Shown: in pieces, positions 16,030-24,075 of the stretch | Numbering within the stretch: the first letter of the stretch is position 1 | Layout: the number at the start of each line of letters is the position of its first letter | NCBI GenBank assembly: GCA_964609025.1 | Contig: CAZSQM010000023.1 | Span: forward strand, 1-54,434 | Direction of reading: 5' to 3' | Source of the DNA: SIG307 sp964609025 | Lineage (GTDB): Bacteria > Bacillota > Clostridia > Lachnospirales > Lachnospiraceae | DNA: 54,434 nt | Notes under the pieces: model-generated | Told to the model about the DNA's origin: nothing | Database searches by the model: none | The model's input: the letters and a program-made list of their open reading frames with translations, nothing else | Position numbers and translations under genes: made by a program

Positions 16030-16878
16030 ATGAAGCATGCACCGATTGGAGTGTTTGATTCCGGCGTGGGCGGTTTGACGGTAGTTAAGGAGATTATGGA
16101 GCAGCTTCCGGGAGAAGCGATGATATATTTCGGGGATACGGCGCGGGTGCCTTACGGAAATAAGTCGGAGGAAACCGTGGCGCGGTATTCTGCCCAGATT
16201 ATCAGGTTTTTGCTTTCCAAAGGGGCAAAAACAATTGTCATTGCCTGTAATACGGCGAGCGCGGTGGCGTTGGAGAAAATGAAGAAAGAGTTTGATGTGC
16301 CGATCATCGGCGTGGTAAAGCCGGGTGCGAAAGCGGCTGCCGAGGTGACGCGGAACGGGAAAATCGGCGTCATCGGAACGGAAGCCACGATACGGAGCGG
16401 CATTTATAACGAGTTTCTGCGGAAGACCGACCCGGGCGTGACGGTGTACGGGAAAGCATGCCCGCTCTTCGTGCCGTTGGCAGAGGAGGGCTGGGTAGGC
16501 GAAGACGAGATTACGGAACAGGTTGCAAGGCGGTATCTTGCAGAGCTTTCCGGACAGGGAATCGACACGCTTGTTTTGGGCTGTACGCATTACCCGCTCC
16601 TGCGCTCCGTCATTCAGAAGGTGGTGGGAGATGAGGTCCGGCTGGTAAACCCGGCAGTGGAAACCGCGAGGGAGTTAAAGTATTTGTTGGAAGAGAACCA
16701 TTTACTGAATGAACGCATAAGCGACGGGGAATCCTGTAACACAGCCGACAAGGCGGCATTGCCGCGGCATGAGTTTTATGTCAGTGACGGTGCGGAGAAG
16801 TTTAAGCAGTTTGCGGCGAGTATTCTGCCCTCTGCAACGCTGCGGCCGGAAAGTATCGGCGTGGAAACCTTTGAGTAG
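16030..16878 (+). CDS. murI: Glutamate racemase
   Basis: 282 residues. Converts L- to D-glutamate for peptidoglycan. Key motifs: IGVFDSGVGGLTVVKEI at the N-terminus, FGDTARVPYGNKS, first catalytic cysteine in IACNTASAVAL, second in GCTHYPLL, with the usual spacing of about 115 residues. The slightly long C-terminus (about 15 residues beyond common length) is charged and without motif. RBS AAGAGG. Followed after 17 bp by the DUF1934 gene, likely one operon. Confidence 0.97.
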   Translation: MKHAPIGVFDSGVGGLTVVKEIMEQLPGEAMIYFGDTARVPYGNKSEETVARYSAQIIRFLLSKGAKTIVIACNTASAVALEKMKKEFDVPIIGVVKPGAKAAAEVTRNGKIGVIGTEATIRSGIYNEFLRKTDPGVTVYGKACPLFVPLAEEGWVGEDEITEQVARRYLAELSGQGIDTLVLGCTHYPLLRSVIQKVVGDEVRLVNPAVETARELKYLLEENHLLNERISDGESCNTADKAALPRHEFYVSDGAEKFKQFAASILPSATLRPESIGVETFE

Positions 16879-16895
16879 CACCAAGGAGGCAGTTT

Positions 16896-17333
16896 GTGAC
16901 AAAGAATGTGATTATATCCCTAATGGGATTGCAATATGCGGCGGAGGAAGAGGAAGCGCCGATTGAAGTGATTAATTTCGGTCAGTATTACAAAAAAGGA
17001 GAAAAGCATTACCTGCTTTATGAGGATACCGGTGAAAACGGTACTTCGGTAAAGTGTCGGATTAAGGTTTCAAAGAATGAATTGGAATTACAGAAAAGGG
17101 ATAGTCTGAACACCAGGCTGCTCTTTGTGCCCGGCGAAGAGTATCTGACAAATTACGAAACACCGTACGGAAGCCTTTTGGTGGGTGTTGCCACGCACAG
17201 TCTGGAGCTTTTGGAGGAGGAGGAATTCCTGCGGGCAAAGCTTAAGTACGGTCTTGAAATCAACAACGAACGAACCGCGGATTGCACGCTTGTGTTAAAG
17301 GTGCAGTCGTGCCGGACGGAGGCAGAGGCATAA
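16896..17333 (+). CDS. DUF1934 (YwiB-like) beta-barrel protein
   Basis: 145 residues starting with GTG at 16896; AAGGAGG sits five bases upstream, and no ATG with comparable signal exists. The beta-strand-rich sequence with YLLYEDTGENGTSVKCRIKV, LLFVPGEEYLTNYETPYGSL and LKYGLEINNERTADCTLVLKV is typical of DUF1934, a lipocalin-like fold of unknown function found across Firmicutes, often near cell-wall or arginyl-tRNA synthetase genes. Cytoplasmic. Confidence 0.88.
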   Translation: MTKNVIISLMGLQYAAEEEEAPIEVINFGQYYKKGEKHYLLYEDTGENGTSVKCRIKVSKNELELQKRDSLNTRLLFVPGEEYLTNYETPYGSLLVGVATHSLELLEEEEFLRAKLKYGLEINNERTADCTLVLKVQSCRTEAEA

Positions 17334-17337
17334 AAAG

Positions 17338-17381
17338 AAGGGCTGCCGCATTAAGCGCGCCCTCATTCTTGCAAGCGGGAT
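17338..17381. repeat. Truncated copy of the 40146 palindrome's left end
   Basis: AGGGCTGCCGCATTAAGCGC... CATTCTTGCAAGC aligns with 40143-40184 (AGGGACTGTCGCAGTAAGCA... CATTCTTGCAAGC) at most positions. Only the left half is present. Its own GGGC...GCCC hairpin may terminate the DUF1934 transcript. Confidence 0.55.
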
Positions 17382-17468
17382 AGCGTCTGTTATCGTCAGA
17401 GAGAATTGCAAATGAAAATGAAAAATGTATATAAATGGGAAAAAACGAACGAAAATGGAAAAAAATGG

Positions 17469-17497
17469 TTGACAAACTAGGGACGGTATGGTAGTAT
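17469..17497 (+). promoter_or_regulatory. Promoter of candidate small RNA
   Basis: Perfect -35 TTGACA (17469-17474), 17-bp spacer, -10 TAGTAT (17492-17497). No open reading frame begins within the next 130 bases with a ribosome binding site. Confidence 0.65.
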
Positions 17498-17503
17498 AAA
17501 AAA

Positions 17504-17640
17504 GACAGAAAGAGAGAGTTGGCTTGAACGTCAGACAAATGACTTAGAAGGCTGTTTTGTGTAATTAGGATGTGTAACAAGCGGGAGTATGGGGACAAGA
17601 GGAAGGCAGAAACCGTAAGTGAAAACTTGCGGTTTTTTTA
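17504..17640 (+). ncRNA. Candidate small non-coding RNA
   Basis: The segment runs from just after a near-consensus promoter to an intrinsic terminator: AACCGTAAGT (17611-17620), GAAA tetraloop, ACTTGCGGTT (17625-17634), then T-run to 17639. Expected length is about 135 nt. The only ATG-led frame is 23 codons without a ribosome binding site. It does not match a riboswitch or 6S structure I can recognise. It could alternatively be an attenuated leader of the gene at 18001. Confidence 0.5.
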
Positions 17641-18000
17641 AATTCATATGATAGATTTTTAGAGTTCCTTTGTAACAAAAAGCTCTGCAAAGAGCGCTGT
17701 GGCGGATGGAGGATGAAGGGATGCAGTGTCATACAGCACTGCGGATTTGTAAAAGGCTGTTTCACGAACGCTTTACCGTAGTAGAGTTATAGCGGGCAGG
17801 TTTGGAACGTATGGTGTGCGTTAGATGCGGAAAGGGGATCCCCTTTTTGTAATAAAGAAAAGAAGGAGGAATAGGAGGTATGCGATGGATACGAAGCCCG
17901 GGCAAAAGGAAAAGGAGAGTAACCGTTGAAAACGGGCTGCCGTTTCGAAAAATTGCATAACCGGTGCGGCAGCCCTTTCTTAAAGAAAAGAGTGAATGGG
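17641..18000. other. Intergenic stretch without gene
   Basis: No supported coding region. A perfect 9-bp hairpin GGGCTGCCG (17934-17942) / CGGCAGCCC (17967-17975) followed by TTTCTT lies 25 bp before the next gene and looks like a terminator or attenuator. An AAAGGAGA-TTG start at 17926 would run through this hairpin in frame with the next gene, but I prefer the ATG at 18001. Confidence 0.5.
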
Positions 18001-18489
18001 ATGATAAAGACAAAGAAAAATAAATCAGTCTACATAATTTACCTACTTGTTTGCATTGTTCTTTTCATGGCGGGGATATGGCTCTATCGCAGCTTTTTTT
18101 CGCCGGAAGCAACAATAAAACAATATCTGATAAATCAGTTTAATTACGACGCTGCGTCCATTGAAGAAATGCAGCTTCGCAGAGAACGGTTTTTAAGCAG
18201 GGAACTGCTCTTAAAAAGTGAAGAGAGTGGAGAAACAGAGATGAGAAGGGTGTATGCAGCCGCGAATGGAGAGCATTGCAGCCTTCAGAGCATGAAAGTT
18301 GAAAAAAAGGAGAAAGGGCTATATACGTTTGAAGTCTGGTATTATCTGCGGTATGACAGCCTTGAGGTGGAGGATAAATGTATCCATGTCTGCGGAACAA
18401 TGGAAATGAGCCGTAACGGAGGACTTCTGAAAAAAATAAGCAGTATCAAAGCAGAGCATTCGTGCGAAGAAATTATGGAGAAGGAGTGA
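18001..18489 (+). CDS. Hypothetical single-pass membrane protein
   Basis: 162 residues: short basic N-terminus (MIKTKKNK), one membrane segment (VYIIYLLVCIVLFMAGIWLY), then an extracytoplasmic domain of about 130 residues (TIKQYLINQFNYDAASIEEM start, TFEVWYYLRYDSLEVEDKCI core). The soluble part, with alternating strands and its position after a single anchor, resembles NTF2-like or conjugation-type accessory domains, but I recognise no family. The following ABC ATPase is 104 bp away. Start choice between ATG 18001 and TTG 17926 is uncertain. Confidence 0.7.
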   Translation: MIKTKKNKSVYIIYLLVCIVLFMAGIWLYRSFFSPEATIKQYLINQFNYDAASIEEMQLRRERFLSRELLLKSEESGETEMRRVYAAANGEHCSLQSMKVEKKEKGLYTFEVWYYLRYDSLEVEDKCIHVCGTMEMSRNGGLLKKISSIKAEHSCEEIMEKE

Positions 18490-18496
18490 ATACGCA

Positions 18497-18568
18497 ATGA
18501 AGAGCGGGCGTTTTGTGTGGCTTGCATCCGGAGCAATGTTAAAAAAGTTAGAACTTGAGTCAAACTAG
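18497..18568 (+). CDS. Possible 23-codon peptide or gene remnant
   Basis: ATG 18497 to TAG 18568, with AAGGAG ten bases upstream (overlapping the preceding stop). The product starts MKSGRFVWLASGAMLKKLEL. It could be a short leader peptide, or the remains of a deleted permease gene that would explain the orphan ATPase downstream. Weak evidence. Confidence 0.25.
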   Translation: MKSGRFVWLASGAMLKKLELESN

Positions 18569-18593
18569 AGTATAGAAAAGGAGAAGAAAAACG

Positions 18594-19271
18594 ATGTCTA
18601 TTTTAAGAACAGAGGGACTTTCCAGAGTGTATCATCAGGGGGAAGTCGATGTCAGAGCGTTAAAGGATTGCAGCTTTTCCGTAGAAAAAGGCGAGTTTGT
18701 GGCGATTGTGGGAGCCAGCGGTTCCGGCAAGAGTACGCTCTTAAATCTGTGCGGCGGACTGGACCGTCCGACCGGCGGCAGAGTATTTATTGAAGATGTG
18801 GATATTTATACGAATTCCGATGAAAAGCTGGCAGAACTGCGGCGCAGAAAAATCGGGTTTGTATTTCAGAATTACCAGCTGGTGCCGATTATGACGGCGT
18901 ATGAAAATCTGGTAATGCCGGCGCTTTTGGATAAGCGCAGGATTGAGAAGGAATACATAGAGGAACTGGCGGAGGCGCTCGGAATCAAAGACCGTCTGCA
19001 CCATTTTCCGTCCCAGCTCTCCGGCGGACAGCAGCAGCGTGTTGCCATCGGGCGGGCGCTTGTGAATCATCCGCAGCTGATTCTGGCGGATGAACCGACC
19101 GGGAACTTAGATAAGGAATCGGCAGGAGAGGTCATTGACCTTCTGGCGAGTACCATCCGGCGGTTTGACGGTACGCTCCTTATGATTACCCACGAGCCTG
19201 CGATTGCGGAGAGAGCAGACCGGATTTTCCGGATTGACGACGGAGTGCTGACGGAGGAAAAGGGCCGCTAA
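18594..19271 (+). CDS. MacB/LolD-type ABC transporter ATPase, no permease nearby
   Basis: 225 residues. Walker A GASGSGKST, Q-loop VFQNYQLVPIMTAYENL, signature LSGGQQQRVAIGRAL, Walker B LILADEPTGNLD and H-loop THEP. The DEPTGNLD end and length mark it as the MacB/LolD/FtsE class that drives FtsX-type permeases in export or mechanotransmission. No permease lies on either side: a membrane protein of other type precedes it and a terminator follows. RBS AAAGGAGAAG. Confidence 0.92.
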   Translation: MSILRTEGLSRVYHQGEVDVRALKDCSFSVEKGEFVAIVGASGSGKSTLLNLCGGLDRPTGGRVFIEDVDIYTNSDEKLAELRRRKIGFVFQNYQLVPIMTAYENLVMPALLDKRRIEKEYIEELAEALGIKDRLHHFPSQLSGGQQQRVAIGRALVNHPQLILADEPTGNLDKESAGEVIDLLASTIRRFDGTLLMITHEPAIAERADRIFRIDDGVLTEEKGR

Positions 19272-19292
19272 GCGCTTGTAACATGAAAAGAA

Positions 19293-19321
19293 GGGACCGT
19301 CGCAAACTTCTGCGCGGTCCC
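19293..19321 (+). terminator. Terminator after ABC ATPase (GGGAC-GTCGCA type hairpin)
   Basis: GGGACCG (19293-19299) pairs with CGGTCCC (19315-19321), with TCGCA/TGCG inside; ATTCTT follows. Its sequence resembles the hairpins at 22504 and 40146. Confidence 0.65.
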
Positions 19322-19338
19322 ATTCTTATGGCCTTTCG

Positions 19339-19956
19339 TCAATGCTCCAGTTCTTTTACAAATGTATAAATACTGTCTACCGCGTGGTCAATGCCAAGGT
19401 AGCTGCTGTCGATTGCCAGATGGTAGTTGGTGGCAACGCCCCATTTTTCACCGGAGTGGTAGTTGTAGTAGTTGGCACGCCGCTTGTCGTTTTTGATAAT
19501 GATTTCTTCGGCACGGTTCTTGTCGATACCGTCAATGCTGACGGCACGTTCTATACGGAACGGCATGGATGCGTGAATGAACAGGTGGACAACATTGTCC
19601 ATGTCTTTTAGTACATAGTCGGCGCAGCGCCCGATAATAACGCACGGGCCCTCTTCCGCAACCTTGCGGATGACGTTGGACTGGGCCAGATAAATGCGGT
19701 CGTCCAAAGAAAGGTTGGCAAAGCCGAGGTCCTGATTCCCGTAGGAACTCATGCCCATTGCGATAGAGTATAAAAGGCTGTTGGTTGCTTTCTTTTCCGC
19801 ATTCTCAAAAACTGCTTCCGCAAAACCGCTTTCTCTTGCGGCGCGTGTAATCAGTTCATTATCATAATAAGGGATGCCGAGCTTTGCGGCAAGTTTGGCA
19901 CCGATTTCCCTGCCGCCGCTGCCGTATTGTCTGCTGATTGTAATTACTTTATTCAT
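19339..19956 (-). CDS. Cytidylate kinase-like family protein
   Basis: 205 residues from ATG 19956 (AGGAGGAGG upstream). P-loop-type start MNKVITISRQYGSGGREIG, then LAAKLGIPYYDNELI, VIIGRCADYVLKD and RRANYYNYHSGEKWG. This is the Cytidylate_kin2 family, a P-loop NTPase related to CMP kinase but lacking the canonical CMP-binding insert; the true substrate is unknown. Common in Lachnospiraceae as a stand-alone gene. The gene is convergent with the ABC ATPase and divergent from the esterase gene. Confidence 0.88.
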   Translation of the reverse strand: MNKVITISRQYGSGGREIGAKLAAKLGIPYYDNELITRAARESGFAEAVFENAEKKATNSLLYSIAMGMSSYGNQDLGFANLSLDDRIYLAQSNVIRKVAEEGPCVIIGRCADYVLKDMDNVVHLFIHASMPFRIERAVSIDGIDKNRAEEIIIKNDKRRANYYNYHSGEKWGVATNYHLAIDSSYLGIDHAVDSIYTFVKELEH

Positions 19957-20223
19957 AAAAGCCTCCTCCTTAATCATCCGAAGATAACGAAAAACTACCA
20001 GCTTTTTCATTACAAGTATACACAATTTTCACAAAAAAATCAAGTATCGGACAGGCGTTTATGTGAAAAATGCTAGGATTTGATAATGTTTCAGCAAGAT
20101 TTGAGAAGCAAAAAAACAGTAAATGTTGTAGAATAATACCATGCAAACGCACACGGCAGGATAATGTTATACGAAGAAGCGGATTGCGGTGTGGTTTTGC
20201 AAAGAAGGAAAGGACGGAGAAGG

Positions 20224-22467
20224 ATGAAAAGCAAAAAGAAATTTGTAGCAGCAGTTGGCGTGATACTTGCAATGTCTTTGATGGCATGCGGCAAGGATAC
20301 GACGACAAACTCGAACACACCGGGTGTAACAAATCAGGATCCGACAGAAACCCCGGAAACAACCAAAACTCCGGAAGTAACCGAAGTGCCGGAAGCAACC
20401 GAAGCGCCGGAAGCAACGGTGATGCCGGAGCCAACCGGGTCGCCGGGACTGATTACCCCGAAAGCGGAGGCGTTTGATGCGGAAGGCAGAGTAAACGCGG
20501 TTTACGGAACGCCGGTGTTAGACGGTGAGATTGACGAGGTATGGGGGTATGCCTCTGAAATTCGGCCGGAGGTGTTTTCCAGCCCGTCGGTGTATGCCGA
20601 AACGGTGTTTAAGGTAATGTGGGATGAGGCATATCTGTATACCCTGGCAGTGGTTACGGACGATGTACTCAACAAGTCCAGCAGGAATACCTACGAGCAG
20701 GATTCCGTGGAGGTGTTTCTGGATGAGCTTAACGACAAGGCGGGGTCATATAAGGAGGATGACGTTCACTACCGTGTAAATTATGCCAACGAGCAGAGCA
20801 CGGACGCGGGCGACCCGGCAAGGTTTACTTCCGCGGCAAAGGTGTTAAAGGACGAAGACGATTATGAAATCGGCTATATCATCGAAACCGCGGTAATGTG
20901 GAACGGTACGCCGATTAACGGTACTGTGATGGGCTTTGACCTGCAGTTAAACGATTCCGGCATGATGGGCAGTCGTATGAGTACCACCAATATTTTCGAC
21001 ACTACCGGTACCGCATGGCAGAATCCTTCCGTAATGGGCGAGCTGATTCTTACCTGTAAAGAAGGCGATGAAGGAAAGGTTGTGAAGAGCCAGTTGCAGG
21101 GCTACTTAAAGCAGGTGAACGGATACAATCTTGATTTGTACGCGAACCCGGAGGTGCTTGACGCGCCGAAGCAGAACGCCGAAGCAATGCTGGCAAGCGA
21201 AACGGCAACCCAGGAGGAGGTAGATGCGGCATTGGCAGAGTTAAAAGAAGCGGTAAAGCTGCTCAATGACGGAAGCGGCTATATTTCCGCAAAGAATCTG
21301 GAAGCAGTCGAAACGCTTCCGGACCCGTATTTGTTCCTTGACGGAACTTATGTAGAAACGCCGGAGGACTGGGCAAAGCGTGCCGAGGAGTTAAGCGGTA
21401 TGTATCAGTATTATATGTACGGTGTATGGCGCGACGGTACGGGCGAGAATTTGACCTATGATCTCAATGGCAACCAGTTAAAGATTACCGTGGAGCGGGA
21501 GGGAAAGAGCGCTTCCTTTACCGTAACGGTTTCTGTTCCGGATGCGACGAAGTGTGAGATGCCGGAAGGCGGCTGGCCGGTGATTGTCGGCATGCACGGC
21601 GGCATTCAGGAGCAGGTTGCGGTTGCAAACGGTTATGCAACGGTGATTTTAAATACCTATGAGATTGCTTCGGATGACAACAAGCACACGGGCGCCTTTT
21701 ATCAGCTTTATCCGTACGGTGAGAGCTGGAAAGAGCAGACGGGCGTACTGCTTGCATGGTCCTGGGGCGCGTCCAAGGTGTTAGACGCTCTGGAAGCAGG
21801 TCTTGGTGATGAGCTTAACATCAGCGCGGAGAACTCCGTTATTACGGGCGTATCCCGCTGGGGTAAGGCGGCGGCGGTGTGCGGTGCATTTGAAACCAGA
21901 TTTAAGCTGGTAGCACCGTCTTGCTCCGGAGCCGGCGGTCTTGCGGTTTACCGTTATACTTCCGAAGGAAAGACCTATGACTTTACGTCGAAGGACGCTT
22001 CCTCCGCTTATACTTACGGGCAGAATGAGCCGTTGGGAAGTCTTCAGGCAACCGGTGAGCAGGGCTGGTTTAATGATATGTTCCTGAATTTCTCCGGCGT
22101 GGAGTATCTGCCGGTAGACCAGTATATGTTAGCCTCCCTGTGCGCGGATGAGGACAGATACTTATTTATTATCGGCTCCTGCATCTACGAGGACTGGGTA
22201 AATGCGCCGTCCATGTATCTGTGTTATAAGGCGGCGAACTCCGTTTATTCCTTCCTCGGACTGGAAGACCATATTGCGGTTAATATCCATAAGGAAGGAC
22301 ACGCGGTAATCGAGGAGGATATGCGTTATATCATCGATTACTTCAACTACCATGTATACGGGAAGGAGCCGAGTCTTGACTTATCCGACTTAAAGACCTC
22401 CGTTTTTGAGGAAGACGCAAATTACGATCCGCTGTTTGATGAATTTAATGCCGGCTGGTATCGCTAA
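20224..22467 (+). CDS. CBM9-like and CE15 glucuronoyl esterase lipoprotein
   Basis: 747 residues from ATG 20224 (purine-rich GGAGAAGG upstream). Lipoprotein signal with lipobox LMAC at Cys20; a Thr/Pro/Glu-rich linker with repeats of the type TPEVTEVPEATEAPEA; a CBM9-type carbohydrate-binding domain (about residues 75-280: GTPVLDGEIDEVWGYA, FKVMWDEAYLYTLAVV, DSVEVFLDE); a helical FIVAR-like spacer; and an alpha/beta hydrolase of carbohydrate esterase family 15 with nucleophile in ITGVSRWGKAAAV and a C-terminal His in KEGHAVIEED. CE15 enzymes cleave esters between glucuronoxylan and lignin alcohols. It is anchored outside the cell and indicates plant-fibre use. Confidence 0.88.
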   Translation: MKSKKKFVAAVGVILAMSLMACGKDTTTNSNTPGVTNQDPTETPETTKTPEVTEVPEATEAPEATVMPEPTGSPGLITPKAEAFDAEGRVNAVYGTPVLDGEIDEVWGYASEIRPEVFSSPSVYAETVFKVMWDEAYLYTLAVVTDDVLNKSSRNTYEQDSVEVFLDELNDKAGSYKEDDVHYRVNYANEQSTDAGDPARFTSAAKVLKDEDDYEIGYIIETAVMWNGTPINGTVMGFDLQLNDSGMMGSRMSTTNIFDTTGTAWQNPSVMGELILTCKEGDEGKVVKSQLQGYLKQVNGYNLDLYANPEVLDAPKQNAEAMLASETATQEEVDAALAELKEAVKLLNDGSGYISAKNLEAVETLPDPYLFLDGTYVETPEDWAKRAEELSGMYQYYMYGVWRDGTGENLTYDLNGNQLKITVEREGKSASFTVTVSVPDATKCEMPEGGWPVIVGMHGGIQEQVAVANGYATVILNTYEIASDDNKHTGAFYQLYPYGESWKEQTGVLLAWSWGASKVLDALEAGLGDELNISAENSVITGVSRWGKAAAVCGAFETRFKLVAPSCSGAGGLAVYRYTSEGKTYDFTSKDASSAYTYGQNEPLGSLQATGEQGWFNDMFLNFSGVEYLPVDQYMLASLCADEDRYLFIIGSCIYEDWVNAPSMYLCYKAANSVYSFLGLEDHIAVNIHKEGHAVIEEDMRYIIDYFNYHVYGKEPSLDLSDLKTSVFEEDANYDPLFDEFNAGWYR

Positions 22468-22503
22468 GCGCGTTTTGAGGAAAAATTAAATAAAGCAGTG
22501 TTT

Positions 22504-22541
22504 ACGGGACTGTCGCACCGGATGCGCGGTCCCGTTTTTTT
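22504..22541 (+). terminator. Terminator of the esterase gene
   Basis: ACGGGAC (22504-22510) / GTCCCGT (22529-22535) with TCGCA/TGCG pairing inside and a T-run at 22535-22541. Confidence 0.85.
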
Positions 22542-22623
22542 ATTTTAAAGAGAAGTGCTTCTTTTAAAACAAAAACGCTCTGCGAGGATGCACACTCGCG
22601 CGAGAGTCCGCAAGCGGACTCTG

Positions 22624-22943
22624 TGTTTTATAGGATTCCGGCGTCAAAACACATTCTGATACGAACGGAACTGTGCATAGGAGAAAGAGTCCTTGAACTT
22701 TGTGCAGGATATTAGTCTTTCTTGTTGCTCCGTTTGGTATCAGCAATGCCCGGACAGGACGTCCGGGCAAGACCGACACGCGCCACGGAGGGCGCGTAGA
22801 GGTTGGTTGCGTGATTGCTTAATAAGTTTGACGGAGCAATTAGAAAGACTTATATCCGAAACCAGAGAAAGGACTCTTTCTCCTATGCACAGTTTCGTAT
22901 TGGGAAGCACCCTTTTGACACCGGAATTCTTATAGGATAAAAC
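22624..22943. repeat. Long near-palindromic intergenic element B
   Basis: About 320 bp folding around 22770. A perfect 25-bp arm pair lies at 22670-22694 and 22869-22893; outer arms GTTTTATAGGATTCCGG (22625) and CCGGAATTCTTATAGG (22921) pair with small bulges; inner arms with GTCTTTCT (22715) and AGAAAGAC (22842). The apex holds two small GC hairpins. It shares AAGTTTGACGGAGC (22824-22837) with element A. There is no coding region inside. The rest of the 620-bp gap contains only the terminator and a possible promoter for 23087. Confidence 0.8.
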
Positions 22944-23086
22944 TAAAGGAAATGTTAAGAATTTTTATAGTGATAATTTCATTATGATATGATAGAATGT
23001 GCGTAGAGATACGGATAGATGCCGTGATATGGTGCCAAAAGGGCTTGCACGGCGATAAAACGAAGAAAAGGAGGAGCGCGGAGTTC

Positions 23087-24061
23087 ATGGAAAAAGAGCC
23101 GGAGAAGATGATTGAGCTGGTGAACGTGAAAAAGGTTTACCGTATGGGAAACGAAAAGATTTATGCGGTAGACGATGTCAGCTTTGATATAAAAAAAGGA
23201 GAGTTTTGCTGTCTGCTCGGAACTTCCGGTTCCGGTAAATCAACCTTGTTGAATCTGATGGCGGGAATTGAAAAGGCAACCTCGGGAAAGATTATAATCA
23301 AGGGAAAGAATATTACGAAGATGAACGAAAACAGTCTGGCGAGGTTTCGCCAGAGGTATCTGGGCTTTGTGTTTCAGGCATACAACCTGATTAATTCTAT
23401 GACGGCTTTGGAAAATGTGGAGTTCCCGCTGGTATTTAAACGGGTACGCCCTAAAAAGAGAAAGAAGCTGGCAAAGGAAATGCTCATTAAAGTAGGACTG
23501 GAAAGCCGGCTGGCACACAAACCGAAGGAAATGAGCGGCGGTCAGCAGCAGCGTGTCGGAATCGCAAGGGCATTTGTGGCAAAGCCGGAAATTGTATTTG
23601 CCGATGAGCCGACCGGTAATCTCGATACGAGAACCACGATTGAGGTGATGGAGCTGATTAAGCAGATGGCGCGCGACAATAACCAGACGATAGTGATGGT
23701 TACCCATGACCGGAGCCTTGCGGCGTATGCCGATAAGATTATACATATCCTGGACGGAAAGATACAAAGTATTGAAGTGACGGAACAGGAAAAGCAGGAG
23801 GATATGCGGGCGCATCTGAAGGAGGTTTCCCGAAAGCTGCTCTTAGAGCGCGGCGGCGATGCGGCGGCAGCGGCAGACCCACAGGAGGGAACAAAAGCGG
23901 AGAATGCGGCGGAAGCAGAGAGCGCAGCAGCCACAGAGGCGGTACGGGAAGCGGAGGCAGAAAGCACAACGGCGGGAGCACAGGAGAGGGCAGGAACCGT
24001 TGTGCCGGAAAAGACAGAAACAGAACCGGTAGAGAAAAACGAAACTGACAATAGAGGATAG
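23087..24061 (+). CDS. MacB-type ABC transporter ATPase with Ala/Glu-rich tail
   Basis: 324 residues from ATG 23087, with GGAG just upstream. Walker A GTSGSGKST, Q-loop VFQAYNLINSMTALENV, signature MSGGQQQRVGIARAF, Walker B IVFADEPTGNLDT, H-loop THDRS. The ABC domain ends near residue 235; the following 90 residues are a low-complexity Ala/Glu/Thr tail probably flexible. First gene of a four-gene operon (spacings 14, 53 and -11 bp) with a CARDB-like exported protein, a small membrane protein and an FtsX permease, so it powers that permease. Confidence 0.92.
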   Translation: MEKEPEKMIELVNVKKVYRMGNEKIYAVDDVSFDIKKGEFCCLLGTSGSGKSTLLNLMAGIEKATSGKIIIKGKNITKMNENSLARFRQRYLGFVFQAYNLINSMTALENVEFPLVFKRVRPKKRKKLAKEMLIKVGLESRLAHKPKEMSGGQQQRVGIARAFVAKPEIVFADEPTGNLDTRTTIEVMELIKQMARDNNQTIVMVTHDRSLAAYADKIIHILDGKIQSIEVTEQEKQEDMRAHLKEVSRKLLLERGGDAAAAADPQEGTKAENAAEAESAAATEAVREAEAESTTAGAQERAGTVVPEKTETEPVEKNETDNRG

Positions 24062-24075
24062 AAAGGAAAGAGAAT

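Noticed and set aside
17572..17640. 23-codon frame inside the candidate small RNA
   Set aside because: No ribosome binding site and it runs through the terminator hairpin.
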